This document shows, piece after piece, positions 7,960-17,800 of a DNA stretch of 64,000 bases (its first letter is position 1; each line of letters starts with the position of its first letter). Both the position numbers and the translations under genes were made by a program. The notes below the pieces were generated by a model, which searched no databases, was not told the origin of the DNA, and saw only the letters and a list, made by a program, of their open reading frames with translations. The DNA lies in assembly GCA_003220225.1 (NCBI GenBank), contig QHRU01000036.1, positions 1 to 64,000 of the forward strand. The letters run 5' to 3'. Origin of the DNA: Candidatus Rokuibacteriota bacterium. Lineage in GTDB: Bacteria > Methylomirabilota > Methylomirabilia > Rokubacteriales > CSP1-6.

Positions 7960-9161
7960 TCGCCCTCCTTCGGCTTGCCGCCGCCGCCGAGGCTCTTGAG
8001 CAGGCCGCGGAGCAGGAAGCTCCGCTGAGCGCCCTCGAGGATCGTGACGAGACGCTCGTAGACCGTCGGATCGGCGATGAGGGCGCCGAGGGTGCCTTCG
8101 CCCTCGTTGATCTTCGCGGTGATCTCCCTGAGGTTGGCCAACGCGGCTTGCAAATCTCGCGACGCCTGGCGGATGCTCGCGTCGGCCGGCTCGTCCTTGA
8201 TGAGGCCGCCGAGCGTGCCCTTGCCGCCCACCAGGCGGTCGGAGACGTCGCGGAAGTTGTGCGCGACGACTTTCAAGTCTTCGAGCACGTTCTTGTACTT
8301 GGGATCGAACAGCAGCGCGGGCACCAGGCCCTCGTCGGCGCTGCCCGGCTGCTCGGACATCCGCGCGAGCTTGTCCATCGCGGCCACGAAGCGCCGCGCG
8401 GACGCCGTGGACGCGTCGGAGGTGAGCACACCCGCCGCGCCCTCGCCGCGCTCCACGCGGTCGAGCAGCCTCTGCGTGCTCGCGATCACGTCGTTCATCT
8501 TCCGCAGCGCCACCGGCTCGTCGTAGATCAGCGCGTGGGCCCAGCCGCGGCCCTTCTCGACCTCGGTCACGATCCGGCCGACCTGGTCGGTGACCTTGCG
8601 CGCGGACGCGAGGGTGGCCGAGGCGTCCTCGATCAGCTTCGATTGCTTCAGGCTGTCTGCCGTCCCCCTCAGGCTCTCGGCGAGATCCGCCACGTTCTTC
8701 ACGGTCTCCGCGCCCTGGCTGACGATCTTGCTGAAGTCGGTGGGGTCGCGCGCGAGGACGACGTCGCCGTCCTTCGTCGGCGGCGCCTCCGTGGTGCCCA
8801 CGCTCAGCTCGACGATCCGGTCGCCGAGCAGCCCCTGGGTCTCGACGCGCGCCACCGAGTTCTTGCGCACGCGGTTGCTGAATCGCGTGGCGATCGAGAG
8901 GTCCACGCGCACCTTGCCGCCGGGCTCGGGCGGGAGGTTCACGCGCTTCACGCGGCCGATCTGCACGCCGGCCAGCCGCACGGTGGCGCCCTCGTTGAGC
9001 CCGCCGACCTCCGTGAAATCGGCGTGCACCGTGTAGCGCGACTCGAACAGGCGGGCGCGCGCGCCGAGCGCGTACACCATCCCGAGGCCGGCCAGGAGCG
9101 ACATCAGGACGAAGACGCCCACGCGGAATTTCTTTGCGACCTCGGTGCGCTCGTCGTTCAC
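7956..9161 (-). CDS. mlaD: MlaD/MCE-family substrate-binding protein of a lipid ABC transporter
   Basis: Periplasmic lipid-binding subunit anchored to the inner membrane. The 401 aa show one N-terminal membrane helix (FRVGVFVLMSLLAGLGMVYA) and an MCE domain (about residues 38-120; GLNEGATVRLAGVQIGRV), then a long helical C-terminal region. That region repeats a pattern of G-GTLG(G/A)LI motifs, longer than in E. coli MlaD. The GTG start has GAGGTGA 5 nt upstream and follows mlaF by 4 nt. It overlaps radA by 4 nt. Confidence 0.9.
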   Translation of the reverse strand: MNDERTEVAKKFRVGVFVLMSLLAGLGMVYALGARARLFESRYTVHADFTEVGGLNEGATVRLAGVQIGRVKRVNLPPEPGGKVRVDLSIATRFSNRVRKNSVARVETQGLLGDRIVELSVGTTEAPPTKDGDVVLARDPTDFSKIVSQGAETVKNVADLAESLRGTADSLKQSKLIEDASATLASARKVTDQVGRIVTEVEKGRGWAHALIYDEPVALRKMNDVIASTQRLLDRVERGEGAAGVLTSDASTASARRFVAAMDKLARMSEQPGSADEGLVPALLFDPKYKNVLEDLKVVAHNFRDVSDRLVGGKGTLGGLIKDEPADASIRQASRDLQAALANLREITAKINEGEGTLGALIADPTVYERLVTILEGAQRSFLLRGLLKSLGGGGKPKEGE

Positions 9162-9165
9162 GTCG

Positions 9166-9909
9166 TCACCTCGCTTCGCCGGCCAGGAAGGCCTGCACGG
9201 CGGGCTCGCCCGAAGTCATCACCTCGTCGGGACGCCCGACGGTGGCGAACCGGCCATCCATCAGGATGGCGAGCCGGTCGGCCACCGTCCGCGCCAGCTC
9301 GACGTCGTGGGTCACCACGATCGACGTATCGCACGGTCCGCGCTTCAGCTCCAGGATCAGCTCGCCGACCACCTTGCTGTTGGTCGGATCGAGCCCGGCC
9401 GTCGGCTCGTCGAAGAGCATCAGCTCCGGCTCGATGACCAGCGCCCGCGCGATGCCCACGCGCTTGCGCATCCCGCCCGACAGCTCCGACGGCAGCAGCG
9501 GCAGCACGTCCTCGCCGAGCCCCACCAGCGAGAGCACGTGCACGACGCGCTCGTGGATCTCGCCCTCGGACAGGCTCGTGTGCTCGCGCAGCGGGAAGGC
9601 GACGTTGTCGTGCACCGACAGCGAGTCGAAGAGGGCGGCGCCCTGGAAGACGTAGCCCATGCGCCGGCGGACGGGCAGCAGCTCCTCCTCCGAGAGCCGC
9701 TCGATGTTGCGGCCGAACACGCGCACCTCGCCCGCGTCGGGGCGCAGGAGCCCCGCCGCGTGGCGGAGCAGCACCGTCTTGCCCGAGCCGCTGCCGCCCA
9801 TCACCACGAGCGTCTCGCCCTTGTCGAGCCGGAACGACACGCCGCGCAGCACCTCGGCGCGATCGAACGACTTGCGGAGATTCACGACCTCGACCGCGAA
9901 TGTCGCCAT
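9166..9909 (-). CDS. mlaF: MlaF-like ABC transporter ATPase
   Basis: Energises lipid transport by the MlaE/MlaD complex. The 247 aa contain Walker A GGSGSGKT, the signature LSGGMRKRVGIARAL (the MlaF-type GGM form) and Walker B LMLFDEPTAGLD. It lies between mlaE (3-nt gap) and mlaD (4-nt gap). No mlaB or mlaC homologue is seen in the window. Confidence 0.93.
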   Translation of the reverse strand: MATFAVEVVNLRKSFDRAEVLRGVSFRLDKGETLVVMGGSGSGKTVLLRHAAGLLRPDAGEVRVFGRNIERLSEEELLPVRRRMGYVFQGAALFDSLSVHDNVAFPLREHTSLSEGEIHERVVHVLSLVGLGEDVLPLLPSELSGGMRKRVGIARALVIEPELMLFDEPTAGLDPTNSKVVGELILELKRGPCDTSIVVTHDVELARTVADRLAILMDGRFATVGRPDEVMTSGEPAVQAFLAGEAR

Positions 9910-9912
9910 GGC

Positions 9913-10674
9913 TCACCAGAAGATCATCAGGAAGATCTTGGTGAGGAAGAAGTCGGACACGATCACGCCCATCGTGACGTGCACGACGGTGGCGGTGGTG
10001 GCGCGGCCCAGCCCCTCGGTGCCGCCGGTCGTCGAGAGGCCGTTGTAGCAGCCGATCAGCGTGACGATGCCGCCGAAGAAGAACGACTTGCCGATGCCGG
10101 TCAGGAAGTCGCGCGGCACCACCCAGTAGGTGGTCACGTTCCAGTAGGTGTACATGTCGGCGCCGCGCTCGATGTACATGATCAGCATCCCCCCCAGCAC
10201 GCCGACCACGTCGGCCAGCACGGTGAGGAGCGGGAACACGACGAGCGCCGCCAGCACGCGGGGGACGATCAGCCGCTTGATGTAGTTCACGCCGAGCGTC
10301 CGCAGCGCGTCGATCTGCTCGGTCACGCGCATGGAGCCCAGCTCGGCCGTGATGCCCGACGCCACCTTGCCGCCGACGAGGATCGCGGTGAGGACAGGCC
10401 CGAGCTCGCGGAGGATGGCCAGCGCCGCGAGCGGCCCCACGTAGGCCTCGGCGCCGAAGCGCGCCATGTTCACCGCGCTCTGGATCGCGAAGACCATGCC
10501 GGTGAAGATCGCGGCGGTCAGCGCGACGCCGAGCGAGCGCACCCCCATCACCTCGATCTCGTTGATGACGAGGCGGAAGTACTTCGGCGGCAGGGCGAGG
10601 CTGCGCGCGACCTGCGCGGTGAGCAGGCCGACGCCGCCGTACCAGATCGCCGTGCGCCTGAGATAGGCCTCCAT
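9913..10674 (-). CDS. mlaE: MlaE-like lipid ABC transporter permease
   Basis: Integral membrane permease of the MCE/Mla system. The 253 aa have several hydrophobic helices and the family core AAIFTGMVFAIQSA, ELGPVLTAILVGGKVAS and ELGSMRVTEQIDAL. It ends in a hydrophobic segment KIFLMIFW. The order lipoprotein-mlaE-mlaF-mlaD is typical. Substrate, probably phospholipid moved between inner and outer membranes, is inferred from the family. Confidence 0.93.
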   Translation of the reverse strand: MEAYLRRTAIWYGGVGLLTAQVARSLALPPKYFRLVINEIEVMGVRSLGVALTAAIFTGMVFAIQSAVNMARFGAEAYVGPLAALAILRELGPVLTAILVGGKVASGITAELGSMRVTEQIDALRTLGVNYIKRLIVPRVLAALVVFPLLTVLADVVGVLGGMLIMYIERGADMYTYWNVTTYWVVPRDFLTGIGKSFFFGGIVTLIGCYNGLSTTGGTEGLGRATTATVVHVTMGVIVSDFFLTKIFLMIFW

Positions 10675-10677
10675 CGC

Positions 10678-11190
10678 TCACTCCATCACGAAGCTCTGCA
10701 CGAACCGCCGGAAGTCCCCGCGGCCGCCGTCGAACTCGTCCGGCGGCGCGACGTAGAGCAGGTCGTACACGCAGCGCGCGTCCTTGAGCACGTAGCTCTC
10801 GATGCGCATGCGCTCCTCGCCGTCGCGCGGCCGGCCTTCCACCACCCGGTGGGCGGCCCGCCGGCCGCCGAGGTCGGTCTCGTCTTCTTCGAGGGTCGCG
10901 CGATCCCGCAGGCCGAGCAAGAGGTGACGCTCCAGCAGGCCGAAGTCCCGGCGCGCCGCCTCCGGCCGGCAGGTCGCGTGGGCCAGCATTCCGGCGCCGC
11001 CGTCGGCGCGCCGCAACTCCAGCTCGGCGCGCGAGCCGTTCACCACGTTCCACGCGGGGCCGGGAACGGTCACTCGGAAGCCGTGCGCCGAGCGAAAGAC
11101 GCCGTCCTGCAGCCGCCGTCCGGCGCAGCCGGCGAGGACGCTGAAGGCGACGGCCGTGACGAGCGCCGCGCGCCGGGCGCCGGCGCTCAC
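10678..11190 (-). CDS. Putative lipoprotein upstream of mlaE
   Basis: A 170-aa protein with a short basic N-terminus, a hydrophobic stretch and a lipobox (VLAGC, Cys22), so likely lipid-anchored. The mature part has a conserved-looking sequence FRSAHGFRVTVPG and ends in FVQSFVME, like small exported proteins that bind surfaces or lipids. The start is GTG. It sits 3 nt from both hisIE and mlaE, suggesting an accessory role in the Mla system. I do not recognise a named family. Confidence 0.75.
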   Translation of the reverse strand: MSAGARRAALVTAVAFSVLAGCAGRRLQDGVFRSAHGFRVTVPGPAWNVVNGSRAELELRRADGGAGMLAHATCRPEAARRDFGLLERHLLLGLRDRATLEEDETDLGGRRAAHRVVEGRPRDGEERMRIESYVLKDARCVYDLLYVAPPDEFDGGRGDFRRFVQSFVME

Positions 11191-11193
11191 GCG

Positions 11194-11826
11194 CTAGCCT
11201 CGCGAAGCCGCGCGCTCCCGGTGTCGGCGCGCCAGCTCCTCGAGGACGTCGCGGAGCGGGATGCCACGCTCCCCGAGCAACACCAGCGTGTGGAACCAGA
11301 GATCGGCGACCTCCGAGACGACCCGGGCGTCACCCTCGCCGCCGAGCGCCGCCGTCACGACCTCGATCGCCTCCTCGCCGATCTTGCGGCACACCGCGGC
11401 CTCGCCCTTCGCGAGCAGGCCCGCCACGTACGAGCCGGACGCCGGCGCCGACTTGCGCTCCTCCACGATGCGCTCGATGCGTTCGAGCATGTTCGCCGCC
11501 GCGCCCGGTCCCGACAGCGCGTTGAAGAAGCACGTACGCGCGCCGGTGTGGCAGGCGACGCCCTCCTGGTGGACCTGGACGACGAGCGTGTCGCCGTCGC
11601 AGTCGGCGTAGACGCCCTGGACGTGCTGGACGTGGCCCGACGTCTCGCCCTTCTGCCACGGCGCCTGCCGCGAGCGCGACCAGAAGTGCGTGACGCCGGA
11701 GGTCAGCGTCTTCGCCACGGCGTCGCGATCCATCCACGCGACCATCAGCACCTCGCCGGTCTCCGCCTCCTGCACGACGGCCGGGATCAGGCCGCGCGCG
11801 TCGTACGTCAGCTCGTCCGGCGTCAC
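11194..11826 (-). CDS. hisIE: Bifunctional phosphoribosyl-AMP cyclohydrolase / phosphoribosyl-ATP pyrophosphatase
   Basis: Catalyses steps 2 and 3 of histidine synthesis. The 210 aa are a HisI domain (about 1-105; metal site VYADCDGD and [11 protein letters not shown]) fused to an all-helical HisE domain (about 115-205; [10 protein letters not shown] and EVADLWFH). The GTG start overlaps the hisF stop as GTGA. HisI and HisE together supply the substrate for hisA upstream in the same run. Confidence 0.95.
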   Translation of the reverse strand: MTPDELTYDARGLIPAVVQEAETGEVLMVAWMDRDAVAKTLTSGVTHFWSRSRQAPWQKGETSGHVQHVQGVYADCDGDTLVVQVHQEGVACHTGARTCFFNALSGPGAAANMLERIERIVEERKSAPASGSYVAGLLAKGEAAVCRKIGEEAIEVVTAALGGEGDARVVSEVADLWFHTLVLLGERGIPLRDVLEELARRHRERAASRG

Positions 11827-12578
11827 CGCCGCACCTGGACGCCGCGCTCGGCGAGATAGCGCTTGGTCTCGGCGATGGTGTGGATGCCGAAGTGGAAGAG
11901 CGACGCCGCCAGCGCCGCGTCCGCCCGGCCATCGACCAGCGCCTCGTGGAAGTGCTCGAGCGTTCCCGCGCCGCCGGAGGCGATCACCGGCACCGTTACC
12001 GCGTCGGAGACCGCACGCGTCAGCTCGAGGTCGTAGCCGTCCTTGGTCCCGTCGCGGTCCATGCTCGTGAGGAGGATCTCGCCCGCGCCCAGCGCCACCG
12101 CTTCCTGCGCCCATGCGACCGCGTCGCGCCCGGCGGGGTTCCGGCCCCCGTGTGTGTACACGTCCCAGTGGTCGTGCTCACGTCGCGCGTCGATCGCGAC
12201 GACGATGCACTGGCTGCCGAAGCGCTCCGCGGCCTCGCGGATGACCTCGGGGCGCGCCAGCGCCGCCGTGTTGAGCGAGACCTTGTCGGCGCCGGCGCGC
12301 AGCAGCCGCCGCACGTCGTCCACCGAGCGGATGCCGCCGCCGACGGTCAGCGGCATGTAGATGCCCTCCGCGGTGCGCTTCACGACGTCGAGCATGATGT
12401 CGCGCGCCTCGTGCGAGGCCGTGATGTCGAGGAACACCAGCTCGTCCGCGCCCTGCGCGTCGTAGGCGATCGCCGCCTCGACGGGATCACCGGCGTCGCG
12501 CAGGTCCACGAAGCGGACGCCCTTCACCACGCGGCCATCCTTGACGTCGAGGCAGGGGATGATCCGCTTGGCCAGCAT
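11823..12578 (-). CDS. hisF: Imidazole glycerol phosphate synthase, cyclase subunit
   Basis: Uses ammonia from HisH to form IGP and AICAR. The 251-aa TIM barrel begins [20 protein letters not shown], with the catalytic Asp in CLDVKDG and the second in [13 protein letters not shown]. Phosphate-binding loops GGGIRS and ASGGAG are present. It follows hisA by 1 nt and overlaps hisIE by 4 nt. Confidence 0.97.
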   Translation of the reverse strand: MLAKRIIPCLDVKDGRVVKGVRFVDLRDAGDPVEAAIAYDAQGADELVFLDITASHEARDIMLDVVKRTAEGIYMPLTVGGGIRSVDDVRRLLRAGADKVSLNTAALARPEVIREAAERFGSQCIVVAIDARREHDHWDVYTHGGRNPAGRDAVAWAQEAVALGAGEILLTSMDRDGTKDGYDLELTRAVSDAVTVPVIASGGAGTLEHFHEALVDGRADAALAASLFHFGIHTIAETKRYLAERGVQVRR

Positions 12579-12579
12579 G

Positions 12580-13311
12580 CTAGGCCCCGCGCGCGACGGC
12601 GCGCATCGCCTCCGGCAGCGAGACGGCCCCGGTGTAGAGCGCGCGGCCGACGATGACGCCCTCGATGCCCGCGTCGGCGACCGCCGCCAGCGCCGCGATG
12701 TGCGCGACGCTGCCAACTCCGCCGGAGGCGAGAATCGGCATGCGCACCGACCGGGCGAGCGCCACCGTGTCCTCGACATTCGGTCCGCGCTCCGTACCGT
12801 CGCGCGAGACGTCGGTATAGAGGAGGGCCGCCGCGCCGGCGTCGGAGGCGCGGCGACCGACGTCGACCACGGTGTCGTCGATGACCTCGGTCCAGCCCTT
12901 CACCGCCACCCGCGCGCCGCGCGCATCGACCGCGATGATGATCTTGCCGCGGAAGGTCCCGCACACCTGGCGCAGGAACGCGTGATCGAGGGCGGCGCGC
13001 GTGCCGACCACGACCCAGCGCGCGCCGGCCTCGAGCACCGACTCGACGGCCGCGACGTCGCGCAGCCCGCCGCCCACCTCCACCGGCACCGGCGCCACCG
13101 CCGCGACGATCTTGGCCACGAGCGCCGTCTGGCGCGGGGCACCGAAGGCGCCGTCGAGGTCGACCACGTGCAGGCGCTGAGCTCCGCGCGCCGCCCACTG
13201 CGTGGCCATGGCCACCGGGTCCTCCGAGAAGACCGTCTCGGCGTCGGCGCGACCCTCGCGCAGCCGCACGCAGCGGCCGTCCTTGACGTCGACGGCGGGA
13301 ATGACGATCAC
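12580..13311 (-). CDS. hisA: ProFAR isomerase (HisA)
   Basis: Isomerises ProFAR to PRFAR. The 243-aa TIM barrel begins at a GTG ([16 protein letters not shown]), chosen because it overlaps the hisH stop as GTGA and matches the family start. The catalytic residues fall in PAVDVKDG and [10 protein letters not shown]. The phosphate loops GGGLRD and ASGGVG are intact. Confidence 0.96.
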   Translation of the reverse strand: MIVIPAVDVKDGRCVRLREGRADAETVFSEDPVAMATQWAARGAQRLHVVDLDGAFGAPRQTALVAKIVAAVAPVPVEVGGGLRDVAAVESVLEAGARWVVVGTRAALDHAFLRQVCGTFRGKIIIAVDARGARVAVKGWTEVIDDTVVDVGRRASDAGAAALLYTDVSRDGTERGPNVEDTVALARSVRMPILASGGVGSVAHIAALAAVADAGIEGVIVGRALYTGAVSLPEAMRAVARGA

Positions 13312-13946
13312 GCCGACTCCTTCACGATGGCCGCGAAGTTCTCCAGCAGCCGCAGCCCCCAGCCCTGGCTCTTCTCCGGGTGGAACTGGGTGGCGTGGAC
13401 GCGCCCCAGCTCGACGGCGGCGGCGAAGCGGACGCCGTAGTCGCACCACGCGTGCTTCAGCGGCCCCGCGCCCGTCGTCGCGCCATCAGCCGTCCGCGTC
13501 TCCGGATAATAGGAGTGCACGAAGTAAAAGCGCGCGCCGTCGGGCACGCCCTCGAAGAGGCGCAGCCGCCCGCCGTGCTCGACGCTGTTCCAGCCCATGT
13601 GCGGCACCTTGCGTCCCGTCGGGAAGCGCCGCACCACGCCCGGGATCACGTCGAGGCCGTGGCCCTCACCGAACTCCTCGCTGCTCGTGAAGAGCAGCTG
13701 GTAGCCGAGACAGATGCCCAGGAACGGCCGCGTGCCGTCGAGGGCGCGACGCAGCGGCGCCAGCAGGCCGAGCGTCTGGAGGTTGGCCATCGCGTCGTGG
13801 AAGGCGCCGTCGCCCGGCAGCACGACGGCCGCCGCGTCGTCCACGGCGCGCGGGTCCTGGGTGACCGTCGCCGGCACGCCGAGGCGCGCGAAGGCCTTCT
13901 CGACCGAGCCGAGGTTGCCCCGCCCGTAATCCACGATCGCAATCAC
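13308..13946 (-). CDS. hisH: Imidazole glycerol phosphate synthase, glutamine amidotransferase subunit
   Basis: Class I glutaminase feeding ammonia to HisF. The 212 aa have the nucleophile Cys in GICLGYQLL and the His-Glu pair in HATQFHPEKSQ. The start is GTG (MIAIVDYGRGN). Just upstream lies a copy of the 32-nt dispersed element, and the first 16 nt of hisH are duplicated on its far side (13981-13996), so the original start was probably there, directly after the hisB stop. Confidence 0.96.
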   Translation of the reverse strand: MIAIVDYGRGNLGSVEKAFARLGVPATVTQDPRAVDDAAAVVLPGDGAFHDAMANLQTLGLLAPLRRALDGTRPFLGICLGYQLLFTSSEEFGEGHGLDVIPGVVRRFPTGRKVPHMGWNSVEHGGRLRLFEGVPDGARFYFVHSYYPETRTADGATTGAGPLKHAWCDYGVRFAAAVELGRVHATQFHPEKSQGWGLRLLENFAAIVKESA

Positions 13947-13996
13947 AGGCTCGCCTCGCCTTCGGCTGCGGCTCGCACTGCCACGATCGCGATCAC
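13931..13996 (-). repeat. Single copy of the 32-nt dispersed element with duplicated flanks
   Basis: The core (13947-13978) matches the three cores at 3047-3166 except at one central base. It is bracketed by 16-nt direct repeats (13931-13946 and 13981-13996; 15 of 16 identical), one of which is the hisH start region. This looks like an insertion with target duplication or a templated duplication. It separates hisB from hisH by 50 nt, the only real gap in the his run. Confidence 0.8.
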
Positions 13997-14593
13997 CTAG
14001 AGCGTCCCCTTGGTGGAGGGCAGGATCCCCGCGATGCGCGGGTCGTGGCGCGTGGCCTGCGCGATCGCGCGGCCGACCGCCTTGAACACCGCCTCGGTGA
14101 TGTGGTGCAGGTTGTGGCCATAGTGCATGGTGACGTGCAGCGTGATCTCCGCGTTGAACGCGAGCGCGCGGAAGAACTCCTGCAGCAGGTCGCAGTCGAA
14201 ATTCGAGACGCGCCCGCGCGTCACCGGCACGCTGAAGACGAGGAACGGCCGCCCCGAGACGTCCACCGCCGCCGAGACGAGCGTCTCGTCCATCGGAATC
14301 GCGGCGGTGCCGAAGCGCACGATGCCTTTCTTGTCACCGAGCGCCTGCTTGAGGGCCTGGCCGAGCACGATGCCGACGTCCTCGACGATGTGGTGCTGAT
14401 CGACCTCGACGTCGCCCTGCGCGTCGACGGCAAGGTCCACCAGCCCATGCTTGGAGAACGCCTCGAGCATGTGGCTGAAGAACGGGATCTGCGTCTTCAC
14501 CTTTGACGCGCCGGTGCCGTCCAGCCCCAGCGCGAGCGTGATCTCCGTCTCCTTGGTCTTGCGCTCCACGCGCGCCTGCCGTCCCTCGCTCAT
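13997..14593 (-). CDS. hisB: Imidazoleglycerol-phosphate dehydratase
   Basis: Dehydrates IGP to imidazole-acetol phosphate. The 198 aa form is monofunctional, without the phosphatase domain of E. coli HisB. Metal-binding repeats HHIVEDVGI and HHITEAVFKA and the DLLQEFFRAL segment are present. The ATG overlaps the hisD stop (ATGA). No hisC or histidinol-phosphatase gene is in the window. Confidence 0.96.
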   Translation of the reverse strand: MSEGRQARVERKTKETEITLALGLDGTGASKVKTQIPFFSHMLEAFSKHGLVDLAVDAQGDVEVDQHHIVEDVGIVLGQALKQALGDKKGIVRFGTAAIPMDETLVSAAVDVSGRPFLVFSVPVTRGRVSNFDCDLLQEFFRALAFNAEITLHVTMHYGHNLHHITEAVFKAVGRAIAQATRHDPRIAGILPSTKGTL

Positions 14594-15906
14594 GCATGCC
14601 CCCCCTGGTCCTTCTTCGTGCGCGCCTCCGCGGCGCTCCCGTGGGCCGTCAGTCCCTCGATCCGCGACAGCGTCGTCAGGTGCGGCAGCGCCGCGGCCAG
14701 CCCCGACGGCGAGTACTCGAGCACGCTCGAGCGCTTCACGAAGTCCTCCGTGCCGAGCGGCGACGCGAAGCGCGCCGTCCCCGCCGTCGGCAGGACGTGG
14801 TTCGGCCCCGCCACGTAGTCGCCGACGACCTCGGGCGTGTGGGCGCCCAGGAAGATCGCCCCGGCATGGCGCACGCGCGGCAGCAGCGCGGCCGGCACCG
14901 CCACCATCAGCTCGAGGTGCTCGGGGGCCAGGCGGTTGGCGATCTCGACGGCGCGCTCGAGGCTCTCGGTCAGGATCAGCGCGCCGTGGTCGCGCAGCGC
15001 GGCGGCCGCGATCTCGCGCCGCGGCAGCATGGCGAGCCGCGCTGCCAGCGCCTTCTCGACGCGCGGGGCCAGCGCCGGGGCGTCGGTGATCAGCACGGCA
15101 CGCGCCATCGGATCGTGCTCGGCCTGCGCGAGCAGGTCGGCCGCGATCCAGTCCGGATCGGCGGCGGCGTCGGCGACGACGACGACCTCGCTCGGCCCCG
15201 CCATCATGTCGATGCCGACCTCACCAACGACCCGGGTCTTCGCGAGCGCGACGTAGATGTTGCCCGGGCCGACGATCTTGTCCACGCGACGGATGGTGGC
15301 CGTGCCGTACGCGAGGGCGGCCACCGCCTGAGCGCCGCCGATGCGCCAGCCCTCGGTGACGCCGGCCACGCGCGCGGCCGCGAGCACCACCGGGTTCACG
15401 CTGCCGTCGGCGCCGGGCGGCGTGACGAGCACGATCTCCTTGACCCCGGCCACGCGCGCCGGCACCGCCGTCATCAGCACCGTCGACGGATAGGCCGCGC
15501 GGCCGCCGGGAATGTAGATGCCGACGCGGTCGAGCGGCCGGACTTCCTGGCCCAGGCTCGAGCCGTGCTCGTCGGTCAGCCGCCACGACTTCGGCATCGC
15601 GGCCGCGTGGTAGCGCTCGATGCGCTCGGCGGCGTAATCGAGCGCCGCGCGCGCCGCGGGCTCCAGTGCGCGCAGCGCGGCGTCCATGGCGGCGGTGGCG
15701 ATCGCCAGCGCCGGTGCGGATGGCGCCGCGAAGCCGTCGAGCTTCGCGGTGTACGCGAGCACGGCGGCGTCGCCACGCGCGCGCACGCCCGCGAGGATCT
15801 CGTCCACCGCGGCCGACACGCCCGACGGCGCCCGGGAGGGCGGGCGCTCGAGCGCGGTCACGACCGCGTCCACGCCCAGCGCGCGGGCGTCGAGCGTGCG
15901 GATCAT
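14590..15906 (-). CDS. hisD: Histidinol dehydrogenase
   Basis: NAD-dependent enzyme that oxidises histidinol to histidine, the last two steps. The 438 aa match the family length. Motifs include RVGIYIPGGRAAYPSTVLM, KIVGPGNIYVALAK, the zinc/catalytic region DMMAGPSEVVV, and APEHLEL. The ATG overlaps the hisG stop by 4 nt. Confidence 0.97.
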   Translation of the reverse strand: MIRTLDARALGVDAVVTALERPPSRAPSGVSAAVDEILAGVRARGDAAVLAYTAKLDGFAAPSAPALAIATAAMDAALRALEPAARAALDYAAERIERYHAAAMPKSWRLTDEHGSSLGQEVRPLDRVGIYIPGGRAAYPSTVLMTAVPARVAGVKEIVLVTPPGADGSVNPVVLAAARVAGVTEGWRIGGAQAVAALAYGTATIRRVDKIVGPGNIYVALAKTRVVGEVGIDMMAGPSEVVVVADAAADPDWIAADLLAQAEHDPMARAVLITDAPALAPRVEKALAARLAMLPRREIAAAALRDHGALILTESLERAVEIANRLAPEHLELMVAVPAALLPRVRHAGAIFLGAHTPEVVGDYVAGPNHVLPTAGTARFASPLGTEDFVKRSSVLEYSPSGLAAALPHLTTLSRIEGLTAHGSAAEARTKKDQGGHA

Positions 15907-16547
15907 CGCGACGCCCCCAGGCGCGCGCGCATGTCGTCGATCAGCTGGGTGACCGCGCCGTGCTCGGTCTTCATCGAGGCACGGTTGACGATCACCCGCG
16001 CGGTCGAGCGCGTGATCTCCGCGACCTCGACCAGCCCGTTCGCGCGCAGCGTCTCGCCCGACTGCACGAGGTCCACGATGCGGTCGGCGAGCCCGACCAG
16101 CGGCGCCAGCTCGATCGAGCCGTCGAGCCGCACGATCTCCACCTGGATGCCGCGCGCCGAGAAGTACGCCTCGGTGAGCCGCGGGTACTTCGTGGCCACG
16201 CGGACCCACGACCACTTGGCCGGGTCGTCGCGCTCCCAGAGCGCGCGCGGCTCCGCCACCACGAGGCGGCAGAAGCCGAAGCCGAGGTCGAGCGGCTCGT
16301 ACACGTCGGGCTCCTGCTCCAGCAGGATGTCCTTGCCGACCACGCCGAGGTCGGCGGCGCCGTAGGTGACGTACGCCGGCACGTCGGCGGGCTTGAGCAG
16401 GAGGATCTCGAGGTCGTGGCCCGCGTCGCGGAAGATGAGCTTGCGCGAGTCGGGATCGATCCCGCTCACGCCCAGCTCGCGGAGCAGGTCGAGCGCCGGG
16501 TCGAGCAGCCGGCCCTTCGGCAGCGCGAGCGTCAGCCCGTTCTTCAT
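15903..16547 (-). CDS. hisG: ATP phosphoribosyltransferase, short form
   Basis: First and committed enzyme of histidine synthesis. The 214 aa contain [20 protein letters not shown] and [13 protein letters not shown]. It lacks the C-terminal regulatory domain of the long form, and such short HisG proteins normally work with HisZ, which is not in this window. The ATG overlaps the murA stop (ATGA). Confidence 0.95.
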   Translation of the reverse strand: MKNGLTLALPKGRLLDPALDLLRELGVSGIDPDSRKLIFRDAGHDLEILLLKPADVPAYVTYGAADLGVVGKDILLEQEPDVYEPLDLGFGFCRLVVAEPRALWERDDPAKWSWVRVATKYPRLTEAYFSARGIQVEIVRLDGSIELAPLVGLADRIVDLVQSGETLRANGLVEVAEITRSTARVIVNRASMKTEHGAVTQLIDDMRARLGASR

Positions 16548-17800
16548 CGCGATGTGCGCTCGATGCGGGCGCCGAGGGCCGCCAGCTTTTGCTCGAGGTG
16601 CTCGTAGCCTCGGTCGAGGTGGTAGATACGCGAGACCTCGGTCGTGCCGCGCGCCGCGAGCCCCGCCAGCACGAGCGCGGCCGACGCGCGCAGGTCGGAG
16701 GCCATCACCGGCGCGCCCTGGTAGGCGGCGACGCCGCGCACGACGGCGATGGCGCCGTCGGTCTCGATGCGCGCGCCCAGCCGCACGAGCTCCGCCGCGT
16801 GCATGAAGCGGTTCTCGAAGATCGTCTCGGTGACGCGTGACTGCCCGTCGGCGAGCCCCAGCAGCGTCATGAGCTGCGCCTGCATGTCCGTGGGGAAGCC
16901 CGGGAACGGGCTCGTCGTCACGTCGGCCGCGCCCGGTCGCGCCGGCCCCCGCACCCGCACCCAGGCCGGCCCCACGTCGAGGTCGACCCCGCACTCGTCG
17001 AGCTTGGCCAGCACCGCCTCGAGGTGCTCGGGCGCCACGTCCGTCACCGTGACGTCGCCGGCCGTGATCGCGCCGGCCGTGATCAGCGTACCCGCCTCGA
17101 TGCGGTCGGCGATCACCTGGTGTGTGGCGCCGGCGAGCGCCGGCACGCCCTGGATCTCGAGGTGGCCGGTCCCGACGCCGTCGAGCTTGGCGCCCATCGA
17201 GGTCAGCAGCGCGGCGAGGTCGGCCACCTCGGGCTCGCGCGCCGCGTTCTCGATGATGGTGGTCCCATCCGCGAGCACGGCCGCCATCATGAGGTTCTCG
17301 GTGCCGGTCACCGTCACGAGGTCCGTCGTGATGCGCGCGCCGCGCAGGCGACGGGCCCGCGCGACGACGTAGCCGTTCTCGATCGCGATGTCGGCGCCGA
17401 GCTTGGCCAGCCCCTTGAGGTGCTGGTCGATCGGCCTCACGCCGATCGCGCAGCCGCCGGGCAGCGCGACGCGCGCGGAGCCGTGGCGCGCCACCAGCGG
17501 CCCGAGCACCAGCACGGAGGCGCGCATCGTCGAGACCAGCTCGTAGGACGCCTCGTCGTTGGCGACGCGCGGCACGCGCACCTCGACCCGGCGGCCGTCG
17601 CGTGCGACGGCGGCGCCGTGGGTCTCGAGCAGCCTCAGCATCGTACGGATGTCGCCGAGGTCGGGCACGTTGGTCAGCGTCACGGGCTCGCTGGTGAGGA
17701 GCGCCGCCGCCAGCGCCGGCAGCGTCGCGTTCTTCGCCGCGCCGACCGCGACGCGCCCGCGCAGCGGGACGCCGCCCTCGATCACGAGGCGCGCGGGCAT
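16544..17800 (-). CDS. murA: UDP-N-acetylglucosamine 1-carboxyvinyltransferase
   Basis: First committed step of peptidoglycan synthesis: transfer of enolpyruvate from PEP to UDP-GlcNAc. The 418 aa include the N-terminal [18 protein letters not shown] and the active-site loop [15 protein letters not shown] with the catalytic Cys retained, so fosfomycin sensitivity at this residue is expected. [14 protein letters not shown] is the second hallmark. Its start overlaps the prmC stop as TAATG. Confidence 0.97.
   Translation of the reverse strand: MPARLVIEGGVPLRGRVAVGAAKNATLPALAAALLTSEPVTLTNVPDLGDIRTMLRLLETHGAAVARDGRRVEVRVPRVANDEASYELVSTMRASVLVLGPLVARHGSARVALPGGCAIGVRPIDQHLKGLAKLGADIAIENGYVVARARRLRGARITTDLVTVTGTENLMMAAVLADGTTIIENAAREPEVADLAALLTSMGAKLDGVGTGHLEIQGVPALAGATHQVIADRIEAGTLITAGAITAGDVTVTDVAPEHLEAVLAKLDECGVDLDVGPAWVRVRGPARPGAADVTTSPFPGFPTDMQAQLMTLLGLADGQSRVTETIFENRFMHAAELVRLGARIETDGAIAVVRGVAAYQGAPVMASDLRASAALVLAGLAARGTTEVSRIYHLDRGYEHLEQKLAALGARIERTSR

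Noticed and set aside
9145-11859. Open frame of about 900 codons on the plus strand opposite mlaF-E and hisIE
   Set aside because: Shadow of several real minus-strand genes, with His/Arg/Glu-rich low-complexity sequence.
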